Assembly (NCBI GenBank): GCA_018136815.1
Contig: CM030941.1
Location: 132,239 to 196,238 of the forward strand
From: Isochrysis galbana
Lineage: Eukaryota > Haptophyta > Isochrysidales > Isochrysidaceae
Direction of reading: 5' to 3'
Length of the DNA stretch: 64,000 bases
Made by a program: the position numbers and the translations under genes. The notes beneath the pieces were generated by a model. That model searched no databases. It saw only the letters and a program-made list of their open reading frames with translations, and was not told the DNA's origin. How positions within the stretch are numbered: position 1 is the first letter of the stretch; every line of letters starts with the position of its first letter. Shown in pieces: positions 29,949-41,097 of this stretch.

Positions 29949-32000
29949 TCATCTCTTGAGTGTCTCATCAGTGTCCCCGGCCGCGGGCGCATACTTGAAG
30001 GCCCGGATGCGCCCGTCCTTCGTTGCGTACAGAAAGGCTAGGAATCCGGCCGCAGTTGCGTGCGGGTGGAAAAGGGCTACGTTGGACTCATCACTCGAGT
30101 CGACGGCGAAAAGCTCGACGTCCTCAGCTGCCGCCGTGTGGCCGTTGGCGTGCGGCTCGCAAACCTCGCCACGGAAGGCGACGCAGCGGAGCACGGCGTA
30201 AGTGGGCGAGTCGGCGCCACCAGTGGCAGTGGGCGGCTGCTGTTGACAGCGCCCATAGCCAATGAGTACTGAAGCGACGAGCGGCGAGAACTGCACCGAT
30301 GTTACGTAGGGGCAGTTCGGCAGCGCGACAGTCTGCAGCACTGTGCCAAGCGATTGGGGCTGCAGCGAGAAACTACGGGAGCGTCGGCAGCAAACGAGGC
30401 GTGGTGAGCAAAGAGGGAGGTCGGTAAGACTTGGTGGGCGGAAGGGGCTGCGGCACAGTTCGGCGCAGGCTGCATGGGGGTTGAAAGGGAGGTGGTGGGG
30501 AGGCGCACGTCTTGAGGCTGTAGCCGAGCGTTGCATCGAGCTCGCAGAGCGCGAGGAACCGGCCGCACTTGGATACATCGAAGCCGGCGTCGGAGTACAT
30601 GACGGAACGTTGGATGTGGAAGGAGGCATTCGACGGGTCGCACTTGTCGCCACTCATGTAGTCGTGCCCGATGGGCAGCAGCCACATCCACAGCTGCACT
30701 GTGAATGGCGGCACCATATGTTGATGTGCGGGCAGACGGGGCGGAGGCTCATCGTTGGTCTCAGCAACGAAGAACATCTCGTGCGAGGAAGAGCGCTTGA
30801 ATGCGACGCAGCGCTGCGGATGGTCACCCTCGAGCACGACGCAGACGTCAGAGTCGTTGCTCAACGTGGCGGCGCCCGGCGCTGACAGCCGGCTGGCGGG
30901 CGCCGGCGCCACAAGGCCACCCGAGAGGAAGCTGCCGATGGTCGGCATGGGCATACTCGGCACGCCTGCCCATGCGGCCATCGTAGCGACTGCGGAGGCA
31001 CGGCCGCCCGCCGTCGCCGCTGCGCTCAGATCCGTGCTCGCACTCGCCCCGGCGGCCGTCGCCGCGCTGCTGCCCGCACCACTCCAGCTGCGCCGGCCGA
31101 TGCCGCCGCCTCCGCCTCCGCCGCCACGCCGGGGCACGTGCGACGGCCCAGTCGTGTGACACTCCCGCCTGACGAGCATCGGCCGCGATTGTCGGCGCTG
31201 CCGCTGGACGGCCGGCGACGTCTCTGCCACGGACGCAAGCCGCAGGATCTCGCGCCAGCCCAGCGAGCTTTCGCGCTCGCTGTCGCTCAGAGCGTCGACC
31301 TCCATCGCCTCAGCATCGGAAGCGCCCTCGCCATCACTCTCGGGCGTGTCGGCGCGTGATTCAGGCTTGTACCAGCGCCATACGGAGATGCGCTTGCCTG
31401 ACGTGACGGCGATCAGTCGGCCTGTACGTCGGCGGGCAGCGGGATGGGGCGATTGGAACCGAAAAAGAGAGGGTGGGGCGGGCTTCTTGTGGTGGCGGGT
31501 GGGAGCGCCGCGGGCTCTATGCGTGGGTGCCCACCTGTTGGGTGGAAAGAAATGCAAGAGACGACGAAGAGGAAATGGTGCAGCGCGATGCACTCGCCCC
31601 GCTCAATGTCCCACACACGCACGGATTGATCGAGCGAACCCGACGCGAGAATACGGCGCGAGTGTGGATGGAACTTGACCGTCCACGGCGTCCGTTCATG
31701 CCCTGCAAGGACCGCCCTGCGTGTGGGTGGAGCGGAGGGCGGCTTGGGTGGAGGAAGAGCGGCCGAGGCACCGAGGGACAGAGCGAGGAAGCGCAAGCGC
31801 AAGGGAAAGGGAAAGAGCTGGGAAAGAGCAAGCCGTTGATCCACTCGCCTGAGGCTCCACGTATCCGAGTCGAAGACTTTCACCGTGTGGTCTCCATGTG
31901 TGGACGCGAATCGGGTCCCATCGGCTGAGAACGCGAGAGCAATCGTCGATTTGGCGCCAGCTAGCTCGCAGTAGCCCGAGGAGAGGCCGTGGGAGGTCAT
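29949..32000 (-). CDS. AMBRA1-like WD40 protein (four exons)
   Basis: The proposed minus-strand exons are 32000-31849, 31716-31535, 31421-30509 and 30372-29949, which join in frame to 556 residues. Introns are short (132, 113 and 136 bp). The first has a GC donor (CAG|GCGAGT) and the others GT. The N-terminus carries WD40 repeats in the AMBRA1 pattern: ALAFSADGTRFASTHGDHTVKVFD, then AGHERTPWTVKFHPHSRRILASGS with LDQSVRVWDIERGECI, then ISFHPTGRLIAVTSGKRISVW. A low-complexity acidic and Gly/Ala/Ser-rich insert follows (residues about 140-290), then further beta-propeller strands (TSVQFSPLVASVLIGYG, DGRIRAFKY). AMBRA1 proteins are DDB1-CUL4 substrate receptors and autophagy regulators in animals, with plant relatives. 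Animal AMBRA1 is more than twice as long, so this is a compact version. Exon boundaries are my inference. Confidence 0.75.
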
Positions 32001-32640
32001 CCACCTGCCAGTGGACGAGTAGGGGAGCGAGGGGTCGGTGAGTGGATGGGATCAGAGGGGTGTGTGAGGTAGGATAGAGGAGAGGAGGGGCGGCGGGGCG
32101 GCAGAGTGATGAGTAGCCATCCAGCCGCCCGCCCACCCAGCGGCGGAGGAGCTGGACGGGTACTAAGGGAAAAGGAGAGACGGGGAAATGGGGGGGGGAG
32201 GGATGGGCGGGATTCGAGGCGGAGGAGAGGGAAAGAGGGGAGTGGAGCAGCGAGAGACTATGCAGCTGCTGATTGGGACGAGAAGACCGTGTGTCTGTGG
32301 AGGGATGGGGAGCTGAGAAGGCGGTGATGAGGGAGATCGGAGTGGGGGAAGATGGCAGGAAAGGCGAGAAGGGTTGGTCGGCGGAGGACGTGGGCAACTC
32401 CACAATGCACATGACAGTCGAGGAGTCAAGGGGGGAGGGAGGGGGAAGAAAGCAGGAATGAGAAGGGAGGCTGGGGGCAGGGGTGGAGGAGGGGGTCATC
32501 GTTTGATGAGAAGGTGGGGAGGCGGGGGAGGGGGGGGTGCGGACGTGGAGCGGGCGAACGTAGGCCGTGGGAAGGTGGGGTGGGGAGGTAGTGGGGGCTG
32601 GGGGCGGGGCGGGGCGGGGCCCGGGGGGAGGGGAGTGTGG
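32001..32640. promoter_or_regulatory. 5' flank of the AMBRA1-like gene
   Basis: Purine-rich on the plus strand, so pyrimidine-rich on the gene's sense strand. The ORFs here are compositional. No defined promoter element is seen. Confidence 0.35.
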
Positions 32641-33060
32641 AGAAAGGCTGCTTGGGATCCCCCCCCCCCCCCCCCCCCCCTTCCTGCTCTACCGCCGCCC
32701 CTCCCCCCCCCTCTCCGCCCTCCCCCCCCCCCCCTCCCCTTCCCTCCCTCCCTCCCACTCTCTCTCTCGCTCGCTCGCTCTCGCTCGCCATTCCCTCCGC
32801 CCCCCCCTCTCACCTGCCCATCGACCAGCGGAGAAGCCTGCTCTCAGCTCTCCTCGCGTGTGCCGGCCGATTGGCGGCCTCCCTCGCGGCGAGAAGGGTG
32901 AGAAGCGACGTGCGAGGCATGTTGGACATCTTGGACCCCCGCTCGTGCGGTGCGAGGACCGAGCGGGGAGAGGAGGTCCTCATCGAGGAGGGGGGGGGGG
33001 GGGAGAGCAGGGGGAGGAGGAGGAGGGGGCCTTGAGTGGGTTAATAATGGGCTTGGAGGG
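32641..33060. repeat. poly-C / CT low-complexity tract
   Basis: Runs of C of up to about 20 bases (near 32660-32680), CCCTCC and CTCGCTCG repeats, then a G-rich block near 32985-33030. Long Pro/Ser/Gly ORFs on both strands are artefacts of composition. Confidence 0.85.
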
Positions 33061-33184
33061 GTGATAGAATGGGGTGGTGAGGAGAGGACTTGTGGGGGAA
33101 GGGGGGGCGGGGGAGAGCGGGGGGGGACGCCGTGCGCGAGGCGGTGGCAGGCGTTGCGGGTGGGGTGGGCGAGGGGGACGTGGG

Positions 33185-33767
33185 GGGGAGCCTCGGGAAT
33201 ACGTAAGAAAGTGCCTTGGAATAGGTGAATGTGAGAGCGGGGAGGGGGGAGGAGGTGGGCAAGAGGGCCACGATGGGGGAGCGAGAGAGAGAGAGAGATA
33301 GTAGAAGATCGTCCTCTGTTTATATTATGAAATGTGAGGGGATACGCCTCTCGGGTGTACTGTATCCAGAAGAAGAAGAGAGAGAGAGAGAGTAGGAAGG
33401 GGGGGGGAGAGAAAGAGCAGCAGAGAAGAAGGAGAAGAAGAGAGATAGAGGGAGAGGGGAAGAAGGAAGAAGGAGCAGTGAAGGAAGGAGAAGAAGAGAG
33501 GGAGGGAGAGGGAGAGGGGACGAAAGAAAGAAAGAGCAGAGAAGAATCAGAAGAAGGAGAGAGGGAAGAAGAAGAGCGGAGGAGGAAAATACGTGCCATG
33601 GAGTTTTCTGGGGAGGAGGAGAAGGAGGGGCAGGAGAGGGAGAGAGAGGGAGGGAGAGAGATGAGAGAGAGGGAGACAGAAGGGGCGGGAGAGAGAGAGA
33701 GAATTGGGGGAAGTAAGGGGGGAAGAAGTAGGCAGAGAGAGAGGAGGGAGGGAGGGAGGGAGAGAGG

Positions 33768-33811
<44 letters not shown>

Positions 33812-33895
33812 AGAGAGAGAGAGAGAGAGAGAGAAAGAAGGAAGAGAGAGAGAGATAAAGAAGACAGAGAGAGAGGGAGAGAGAGAGAGAGAGAA

Positions 33896-33936
<41 letters not shown>

Positions 33937-34178
33937 CTGGATTACCGAAACCTGAATGAAAAAAAAGAACTCTCTCGCCCACTCCCTTTCTCTTGCTATT
34001 CATAGACCAAGGCACTAACTAGTAGAGGCTCTCGCCTCGCAGGCAGCGAGCCCATCCCTCGGCATGCGCGCCCTCCTCTCGCTCCCCCATCGTGGCCCTC
34101 TGGCCCACCTCCTCCCCCCTCCCCGCTCTCACATTCACCTCTTCCAAGGCCCTTTCTTACGTGTTCCCGAGCCTCCCT
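33185..34178. repeat. about 100-bp inverted repeat enclosing a GA-rich tract
   Basis: The segment 33185-33280 reappears inverted at 34079-34178 with only a few differences by eye. Shared landmarks are CTCCCCCATCGTGGCCCTCT and CACATTCACC. The interior (33360-33940) is a GA microsatellite and the non-repeat segment around 33290-33360. The arrangement could fold into a long hairpin, like a foldback element or an inverted duplication. Confidence 0.75.
33360..33940. repeat. (GA)n / (GGA)n microsatellite tract
   Basis: Purine-only imperfect repeats: GAGA, GGGA and GAAGAA mixtures, becoming nearly pure GA from about 33775. The charged and serine-rich ORFs over it are not genes. Confidence 0.95.
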
Positions 34179-34989
34179 GGTGCGCGCGGAGCGCGGCCGC
34201 TCCGGCTCCGAACGCTCCGATGCCTCCAGCGCCCAACGCGAGGTCAACTGCTGGTCTCCTGGTGCTCGGAGCCCCTCCCACAATTGCCCATTAATGTTAC
34301 AATATCGGGCAATTTTGAGTTTCTCAGAGGGCCCAAACTTAGCACATTAACAGGTTTGGTTTTGGGCTGGGTGTTAACAGGTCGGATGTTGCCCATTGCC
34401 CATTACTGGGTATTAATGGTATTACGTATTAACTTGTTGACGGGCTTAACCCAGTCCTAGCCTTGGTCGGGGGCATGGGCGCCCTAGCGGCTAGTAGCAG
34501 CGGTGAAGCGGGTATCGGTATCGGTATCGGGATACCCTGAATACCCAGATGCATTTCAACTACTACTATCTAACCAGATAGGAGGGTTCACTACCACTAC
34601 CACTATCCACTATCCAACCAGTTAGTCAGGTTCCAGGTTGTTCCGTCATACCGTCATATGACATATGACACTTGCCATGGAACTGAGTATGATGTCATAC
34701 ATCTGATATCATATGATCTTTACTCCAAACATCTACACTTATAAAGCCGCCATTATGCTGATAAAAATCTTCTTGCGGCGCCGCCATGGCGTCGTGCAGC
34801 CCCCCTCCCCCCAGTCACTCCCAGTGCTGTCGCGGGCGCCCTGGTTGGAGAAACTTCCAACCATGGGAGTTGTGGCCGGGGCCTGCATGGGAGCCCCCAT
34901 TGCAGCCATAATCCCGAGGTGCGGGCGCGAATTCGCGGCCCCAGGCCCGATTTCACCCCCGCGCACGGCCGATGGCTGGGCTCACGCGG
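34179..34989. other. intergenic, short repeats only
   Basis: No gene is seen. Short local repeats include CGGTATCGG (near 34510) and CATATGACATATGA-type palindromic runs (34650-34710). Confidence 0.35.
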
Positions 34990-35005
34990 CACGCTTAACG
35001 GTATT

Positions 35006-35481
35006 CAGAAATGTGGACGCCGGCACCCACATATGTGGTTCTCCGATGTGGGCGAGGCCTCCACCAAATGTGGGTACATATGTGCATCCACATTTGAGCT
35101 CCCCGCAAATGTGGTCCATATGTGGTTGTTCAATTTAGGCTAAGGCCACTACTAAATATACGCGTTACTGCGTTACGTGCGCCTCGAGCATCGCGCATCA
35201 AGCCATCGCGCCGTCTCATGGCCTGCGCAGCCTCTTTCCTCGATGGGCTGCTCGCGTTGCACACGGCGGGCGGCTGCGGAGTGGTGTGGAGTGTGACGCC
35301 AAGCAGGATGCAGGGCTCGTGTTGTGTGGGGGAAATGTGGCGATGTGGCTGAGGGGGCGTGTCGTGGGGGAAATGTGGGGGAAATGTGGGGCTGGCGCAA
35401 GCGCCGGCCCAGCAAATGTGGCCACATATGTTGATGTGGTTTGGCCCTCTGAGTGTTGAATCAATATGTTCCACATTTCTG
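35006..35481. mobile_element. short hAT-like element rich in AAATGTGG, 8-bp direct repeats
   Basis: Inverted ends CAGAAATGTGGA lie at 35006 and (as TCCACATTTCTG-like sequence) at 35481. The 8-bp direct repeat cacgctta occurs at 34990-34997 and 35484-35491, although a few extra bases separate it from each inverted end. The interior holds about ten copies of AAATGTGG or its complement near both ends, including CACATATGTGG palindromes, as in the subterminal repeats of hAT elements. There is no transposase. Confidence 0.45.
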
Positions 35482-35491
35482 TACACGCTTA

Positions 35492-37400
35492 GGCACGCTC
35501 CCGGCTGTGGGCGGCGCGGCTCGCGTCCATACTTCACCAATCCCATCCCTCCAATGGCCTGGGGGTATGAGGGCATCGGCCAGGCGCGAAAGGGGCGGTC
35601 CGCGCGCGCACATCTGGCCGGGGGGGCCATGAATGCCAGATCCCTTTGGGCGCGCACGAGCGCCAGAGCGGCTGGTCGTTTGTAGGGCTGGGGGGCGATT
35701 TGGGCGTCGAATCACCCCGCAATTTTTGCCTCCGTCGGTCCGCACGGGCAATCCTGCTAGGCCATGCAAGGAACGCGGGCTCTGGGGTCCGGGTTTGCGT
35801 TCCACTCGTGGTATCCATTCGTAGGACGAAAAACGCTCGTTGAGCAGTAGATTCGTAAAAGTGTTTTAAACTACCATTTATCGAGCGAATTGTGACCTAT
35901 GCTGCAAATGCCCCATCACAAATATCATGATATGGCTGGAACCCGAAGGTGGGCTCAAAAGCGTAGGCGAATATACCCCCTTTCTGAAGTACTAAAGTGC
36001 GTCCTACATTATAGGACCCGTCCTATAAAGCTAGGTACCTTTATCCGCTCTCCAGACCAGAACCGGATAAAATCCTTCTTACAATCCTCTCACACCACTA
36101 TCACACGCACATTCACGGTAACACGTAGATAACTAACGTAACGGGATACGCGAAGAAAGGGGGTGAGCAGGAGAGAAAAAGAGCAAAGAAAAGGAAAGAA
36201 GAGAGGAGAGAGGAGGCCCGTCGCCTCTCCTCACGTGAAGAGAGAGGAGAGAGGAGATCTCATAGGACTTAGAAAGTAAACGTGGGAGAGGACGCGAGGG
36301 GCATCCGTAACAAATCAGGGTCACGCAAGGGGGCGGTTCCTTGCACCGGCGCTACCTGAACGCTCGACGCGAGGAGCACGCAAGGAGGTAAGCCAGGTGA
36401 GGGGCAAGCAGGCGACAAGGGAGGCGACAAAGGAAGCGAGGGCAAAGAGGGCGAATGGGCGAATGTAGGACCCTGCGACGGTGACTAGTGACTAGCCTGC
36501 AAGGAAGGGACATAGAAACGCAAACAACTTCTCTAAAACAAAAAGGTCGATCGCGGATTATGCGACAGAGGGGGAGGGCACGAGGCGCCTCCTCCACTCC
36601 CACTCCCCCATGCCCATGTCCCATGTGCCATGTGCCATGTGAACATGTGAACCTTACATGGGAGAGCTGGGAGACACGGCCCACGAGCCCCCGAGATACG
36701 GTAGATACGGCTGTATCTCGGCTTCCTTCTAGATTCTAGATACATTAGATACGGGATGGGGGCATGGGCGCCAGTCGGCGCCCCAGACACGGTAGATACG
36801 GCTTTATCTGACCCGTTCCCCAGATAGGGTATCTTGTATCTCCCAAGTAGCAAGTAGGATGTGAACTAAGTATAAACTTAGTTGATGAATGATGTTTTTG
36901 TATAGGTTGTAGGTTGGTAATTGGGCAATTGGTAACCTGTACACAACGAGCTCTAACAAGCTTAGCAACTTACACTTACACAATCATGCATATTGTAGAC
37001 TGTAGTAGACAATATGTATCAAGGCGCTACAATTCGTACATCAAGCTCATAGCTCATAGCTCATAGACTATCATAGAGGAGGAGTGAAGATAGAAGATAT
37101 ACGATAAACGAAAACGACTGTACACATACGATTTGGATTTGGATTTGGAACTTCAACTTCTTCGTCGCCTGATTCGTGTGCCTTCACCCATCTTGTTATC
37201 TGTAGCTGTTTTAGTGTTCATGTTTTTGCGAGGTGTTTCGCCCTAGTCGCCTTTACCCGAGGGAACGTGTTTTCTGGTCGAGTTCCGACTATTTTTTTAA
37301 AGAGTAGCTTGTAGTGGGGATGTGGGGATACAAGATACCCCATAGGCCGCCCCTCTAATAAAAAAGCTTTGCCCAGCGTTCCCGCCAACGCGCTCTTTCT
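35492..37400. other. intergenic, orphan hairpin end and tandem motifs
   Basis: No gene is supported. A perfect palindrome aactaagtataaacttagtt lies at about 36866-36885; it is the S-family 5' hairpin without the rest of the element. Copies of AGATACGG(T/C)T(G/T)TATCT occur near 36695-36810. Confidence 0.45.
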
Positions 37401-37404
37401 CCCT

Positions 37405-37441
37405 CCCGCTCCCGCTCCCGCTCTCTCTCTCTCTCTCTTCC

Positions 37442-37473
<32 letters not shown>

Positions 37474-37620
37474 CCCTCTCTCTCTCTCTTCCCTCTCTCT
37501 CTCTCTTCCCTCTCTCTCTCTCTTCCCTCTCTCTCTCTCTTCCCTCTCTCTCTCTCTTCCCTCTCTCTCTCTCTTCCCTCTCTCTCTCTCTTCTCTCTCT
37601 CTCCCTCTCTCTCCTCGAGG
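37405..37620. repeat. CT-rich tandem repeat, unit about 17-18 bp
   Basis: Repeated (CT)6-7 plus TTCCC blocks give a higher-order period of about 18 bp. It produces long Ser-Leu and Arg-Glu ORFs that are not genes. Confidence 0.95.
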
Positions 37621-38066
37621 GGGCGGAGGGGGAAGAGAGATGTGGGAGAGAGAGATACTCTCTCTCCCTCCCCCCCGCCCCGCCCTCTCTCTCCACTCTC
37701 TCTCTTCCTTTCTCTCTCTCTTCTCCGCCCACCCTCTCTCTCTCCCGCTCCCTCTGTTCTCTCTCTCTCCCCGCGCGCGCTCACTCTCACTCGCCATCCT
37801 ATCTCTTCTCTCTTCTCCTTCTATATAGTTCTTCAGAGGAGGAGAAGGGCTTTGGCGTGCTGCTCTCTTCTCTTCGCTTCCGCGCTTCTTTCCCGCGCGA
37901 TGTTCTCTTCGCGCCATCGGCGCTTATTCAGTCTTCAGATCACTTCTTTCACGTGACTCCATCTCGGCTCGGGTGCTCCGCGAGCTCACGCCCCCCACTT
38001 CTCTCTCTCTCTCTCCACTCTTCTCTCTCTCGAGCTTGTGGTCCACCTTCACTTCTAGTGGTTCTC

Positions 38067-38103
<37 letters not shown>

Positions 38104-38336
38104 CCTCCCTCTCTCTCACCATCCTTCCCATCCCCACCCATTTCCCCCCTCTCTACGAGGCCCAGAATCTCATCTATCTCTCCTCGGTCTTGACGTATTC
38201 ATGGGGACCACTCTCCTCTCCGTCTCTCCCTCCCTTTTCCACTCTCTCTCTTCTCTCCAAACCAGTTTCTTCACGTACCTTGCCCTCCCCACATCTCTCT
38301 CTCCCCCCCTCCCCCGCCTCTCCCCCCTCTCTCAGC
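37621..38336 (+). promoter_or_regulatory. pyrimidine-rich 5' region of UBA5
   Basis: The stretch is C/T-dominated with several CT runs (for example 38068-38112). Serine/leucine ORFs follow the composition. The proposed UBA5 start follows directly after CTCTCTCAGC. Confidence 0.4.
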
Positions 38337-40203
38337 ATGAGCGGCGCCACCGGGTGCGACTCCCCTACTGCCACCCGCCTCTCCCCTTCCTGACGCGGAC
38401 CAGGACGCAGCGAGTGTGTCCACATCTCCATCGCCTCACCCTCGCTTCCACCCTCACCTCCCACCGCCCCCTCACTCCCTCTCCCTCCCTCCCTCCCTCT
38501 CTCTCTCCCCCCCCCCCCCCCCCCCGCCCCCTCTCTCTTTCTCCCCCCCCCCCTCTCCCCACTGCCCCCGATAGACTTCCTCCACATCCTCCTCCCTTTT
38601 TCCTCACGGCCCCCCCTCCACACCCACTTTCCCTCCCCGGCCCCCACCGCCCCCCCCTCGCCCAATGCCCGCGCCTCCCCCTTCCAAACCCCCTCCCCCC
38701 CCCCCCAACCCATCACATACCCATCGTAATCCCCCCCCCCCCCCACCCGCTCCTCACGCCTCCCCCACACCCTCCTTCCCTCGCTCTCAGCGGCCCAGCG
38801 GCCGACATCAAGATCACTACCTCTGACCTCCGTTCTCAAGTGGGACGCATCCAGAACCAGGTCAAGGAGATCCAAGAGGTGGTGCGCATGTACTCGACTA
38901 CCACCGGGCCCAGGCGCGTGCGACGATCCAAGACGCAGCAGATCAGCGCAGAGGTCTCCGACGCAAATGTGAGCATGGCCCAGCCCTTTCTAGGCCTCCC
39001 GCTGTTGGCTCTGTCTCTTCGCCCTCAGCGTAGTCCACGCCACGACCTCTGCCACTGGGGTTGGGCACGGCCACATGCGGAGACGCTGAGACACCACGCG
39101 TGATGGCGGCACGCGTACGTATCCAAGATGGCCGTCACCGCGTCCGTTGAGAGCACAACAGCCTCTATTGCCTGCCTTGCCGGGTGTGGCTGACGCAGAC
39201 ACAGGAGCCGCCGCATGTGGCAGTTGCGATGTCTCCATCCATCCTGCTAGCCCCCTCACAGCCCCACTGGCCTCATGGCATACACACACGGCGGACAATG
39301 CTAGACGTGGGCGCGGCTGTGGCCACAGCCGTCCGCCAGCGTTTCCGACTGCAAGCGCCCCACGCGACACGGTCGCACCTGCATGGTAGTACCAACTCCA
39401 CCACCACGCTCACACTGGCCCGCCCGCGTGTGCAGCCATATTCTCGGCTGATGGCGCTGAAGACGATGGGCATCGTCAAGAACTATGAGCGTGTGCGCGA
39501 CTTCTCAATCGCCGTCGTGGGTATCGGCGGTGTCGGCGTTGGGGTGGTGGAGATGCTCACACGGTGCGGCATCGGCAAGATAGTTGTGTACGACGACGAC
39601 ACGATTGAACTCGCGAACATGAACAAGATGTTCTATCGGCCAGAGCAGGCGGGCTGGAACAAGACGATGGCTTGTCGCCACTACTGCTCCGAGCTTAACC
39701 CGGACACCACGTTCGAGGTGCACAACATGAATATCGCCGCGCCAGAGAACTCGAGCAAATTCAAGGAGACCATCTCCACGGGCGCGCTCGACCGCAAGTC
39801 TCCGGTCAGCCTCGTCATCGGTTGTGTGGACAGCATGGAGGCCCGGCAGGCAATTGAGGCCGCGGCAGAGGAGCTGCAGTTGCCGTACATGGATGCCGTC
39901 TGCGGCGACGACGCCATGTCGGGCCACGTCCAGCTGATCATCCCCGGACGCACCGGCGGGCTGGAGGCGTCGCCCATGAAGTCGCACATGGCCAAGCAGC
40001 CCGGAGTGTGCGCTGCGTCGTTGCCAACGACGGACTCAATCGTCGCCGGGCTGGCTGCCCAAAACGCGCTGAAGTTCCTCCTGGGCTTTGGCGAGGTGGC
40101 CTTCTTGATCTCTTACAACGCTCTCACCAATGAGTTCAACACGCGAATGACTTACCCGGACCCGCGCAAGCTCGTCGGCGGCGGCACGCCCGCCGCCGAG
40201 TGA
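38337..40203 (+). CDS. UBA5: UBA5, E1 activating enzyme for UFM1 (three proposed exons)
   Basis: Proposed exons 38337-38353, 38791-38968 and 39436-40203 (320 residues). UBA5 adenylates UFM1 and holds it as a thioester before transfer to UFC1. The ATP-binding glycine loop (VVGIGGVGVGVVEMLTRCGIG), the VYDDDTIELANMN segment and the active-site cysteine (KQPGVCAASLPTT) are intact. The N-terminal SAEVSDANPYSRLMALKTMGIV joins cleanly across the 467-bp intron. The tiny first exon is an inference from splice signals. Two things are odd. First, the zinc-binding CxxC pair of other UBA5 proteins is replaced by GGLEASPM, and the second pair near the C-terminus is also absent. Second, the protein ends right after the adenylation domain, so the C-terminal UFM1/UFC1-interacting tail is missing. 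A GTGAGC donor overlaps the stop (40199) and a TCCCTCACAG acceptor lies at 40380, so a further exon is possible. Confidence 0.85.
38500..38760. repeat. poly-C-rich low-complexity intron tract
   Basis: C runs of 10-20 bases with CCCTCT spacing inside the proposed first intron of UBA5. Proline-rich and glycine-rich ORFs here are compositional. Confidence 0.85.
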
Positions 40204-41097
40204 GCGCCGGCTTGCACGCGCGTGCGCGCATTATGGCATGTGGAGGCAGGAAGAGCGACGCGCGCGCAGACGCCGCGGACGCACGGCGGACGTAAGTCGG
40301 GACACATGCTGCCCGCCAAGGGAAGCTACGTTACTGCGTTAGCGGAAAGACGCGTCTCTGACCTGACCCGTTCCCTCACAGCGAGTGGCGCTGCGATGGC
40401 CTCCGGACTCGACGCAATGTACAACGGCTAGCTCGCGGTATCTGCTGCTTGTGGCAACTGCGTCTGTGCGCGTCACCCATGTCTATGCGCCATCGATACC
40501 TACATGTTTGCAGCATCTTGCCTCCCCTTCCCATATGGTGCTGCCATCACACTATCTCCAGCGTTGTCGAGTCCGCGTTGTCCTGCATTGACCGTCGGAC
40601 GCCGCTATTCATGTCGCCTTTCGCGAGTGGTTTGTGAGCTTGCATGAAGATCGGCGGCATGGTCGTGGCTGTACATGTGGCAGCAACAGGACATTTTGTG
40701 CGGTACCGATGAGGGGGTTGTAGGGCTTTGTTCGATACTTTCTTCCGAGTTTCCTACTCGTCTTGGTGTGCTTTGCCCGAGTTTGATGTCGGATGAGCCG
40801 TCACCAGTGTTTCTTGTTGTGGTATGGTGGCTGTTGTAGAACCACCCTTAGGTTTCCCCAAAACTTGCCCAGAGAGGCTTCCTTTCTTGATGTCTGCCTT
40901 TTCGGTACTCCCTTTCCTCAACCATCCCCTTTGGGCTTTGCGAACCCCGCTCAAGCGGGGGAACGCGGACCATAGGACCATAGGCCGGCCAGAAGGTGCA
41001 ACTCGAGGTTCCCTTTTTTTGTCACAACCTTCTCGTCTATTTTGGTAATAATTTTTATTGGCCCCAAACTTGGACATTATTCACACGTGCTATTCCT
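40204..41097. other. 3' flank of UBA5 and intergenic DNA
   Basis: No gene is recognised. A minus-strand frame at 40754-41077 is open and rich in Lys/Gly but has no motif; it may be the eroded end of the coding-like remnant that follows. Confidence 0.3.

Noticed and set aside
32844-33599. 251-codon minus-strand ORF near the AMBRA1-like promoter
   Set aside because: Ser/Pro/Leu composition follows the C/T tracts. No motif and no conservation can be argued.
40381-40637. Extra UBA5 terminal exon after the 40380 acceptor
   Set aside because: Splice signals are good, but the resulting peptide does not resemble the UBA5 tail. Kept only as a testable alternative.
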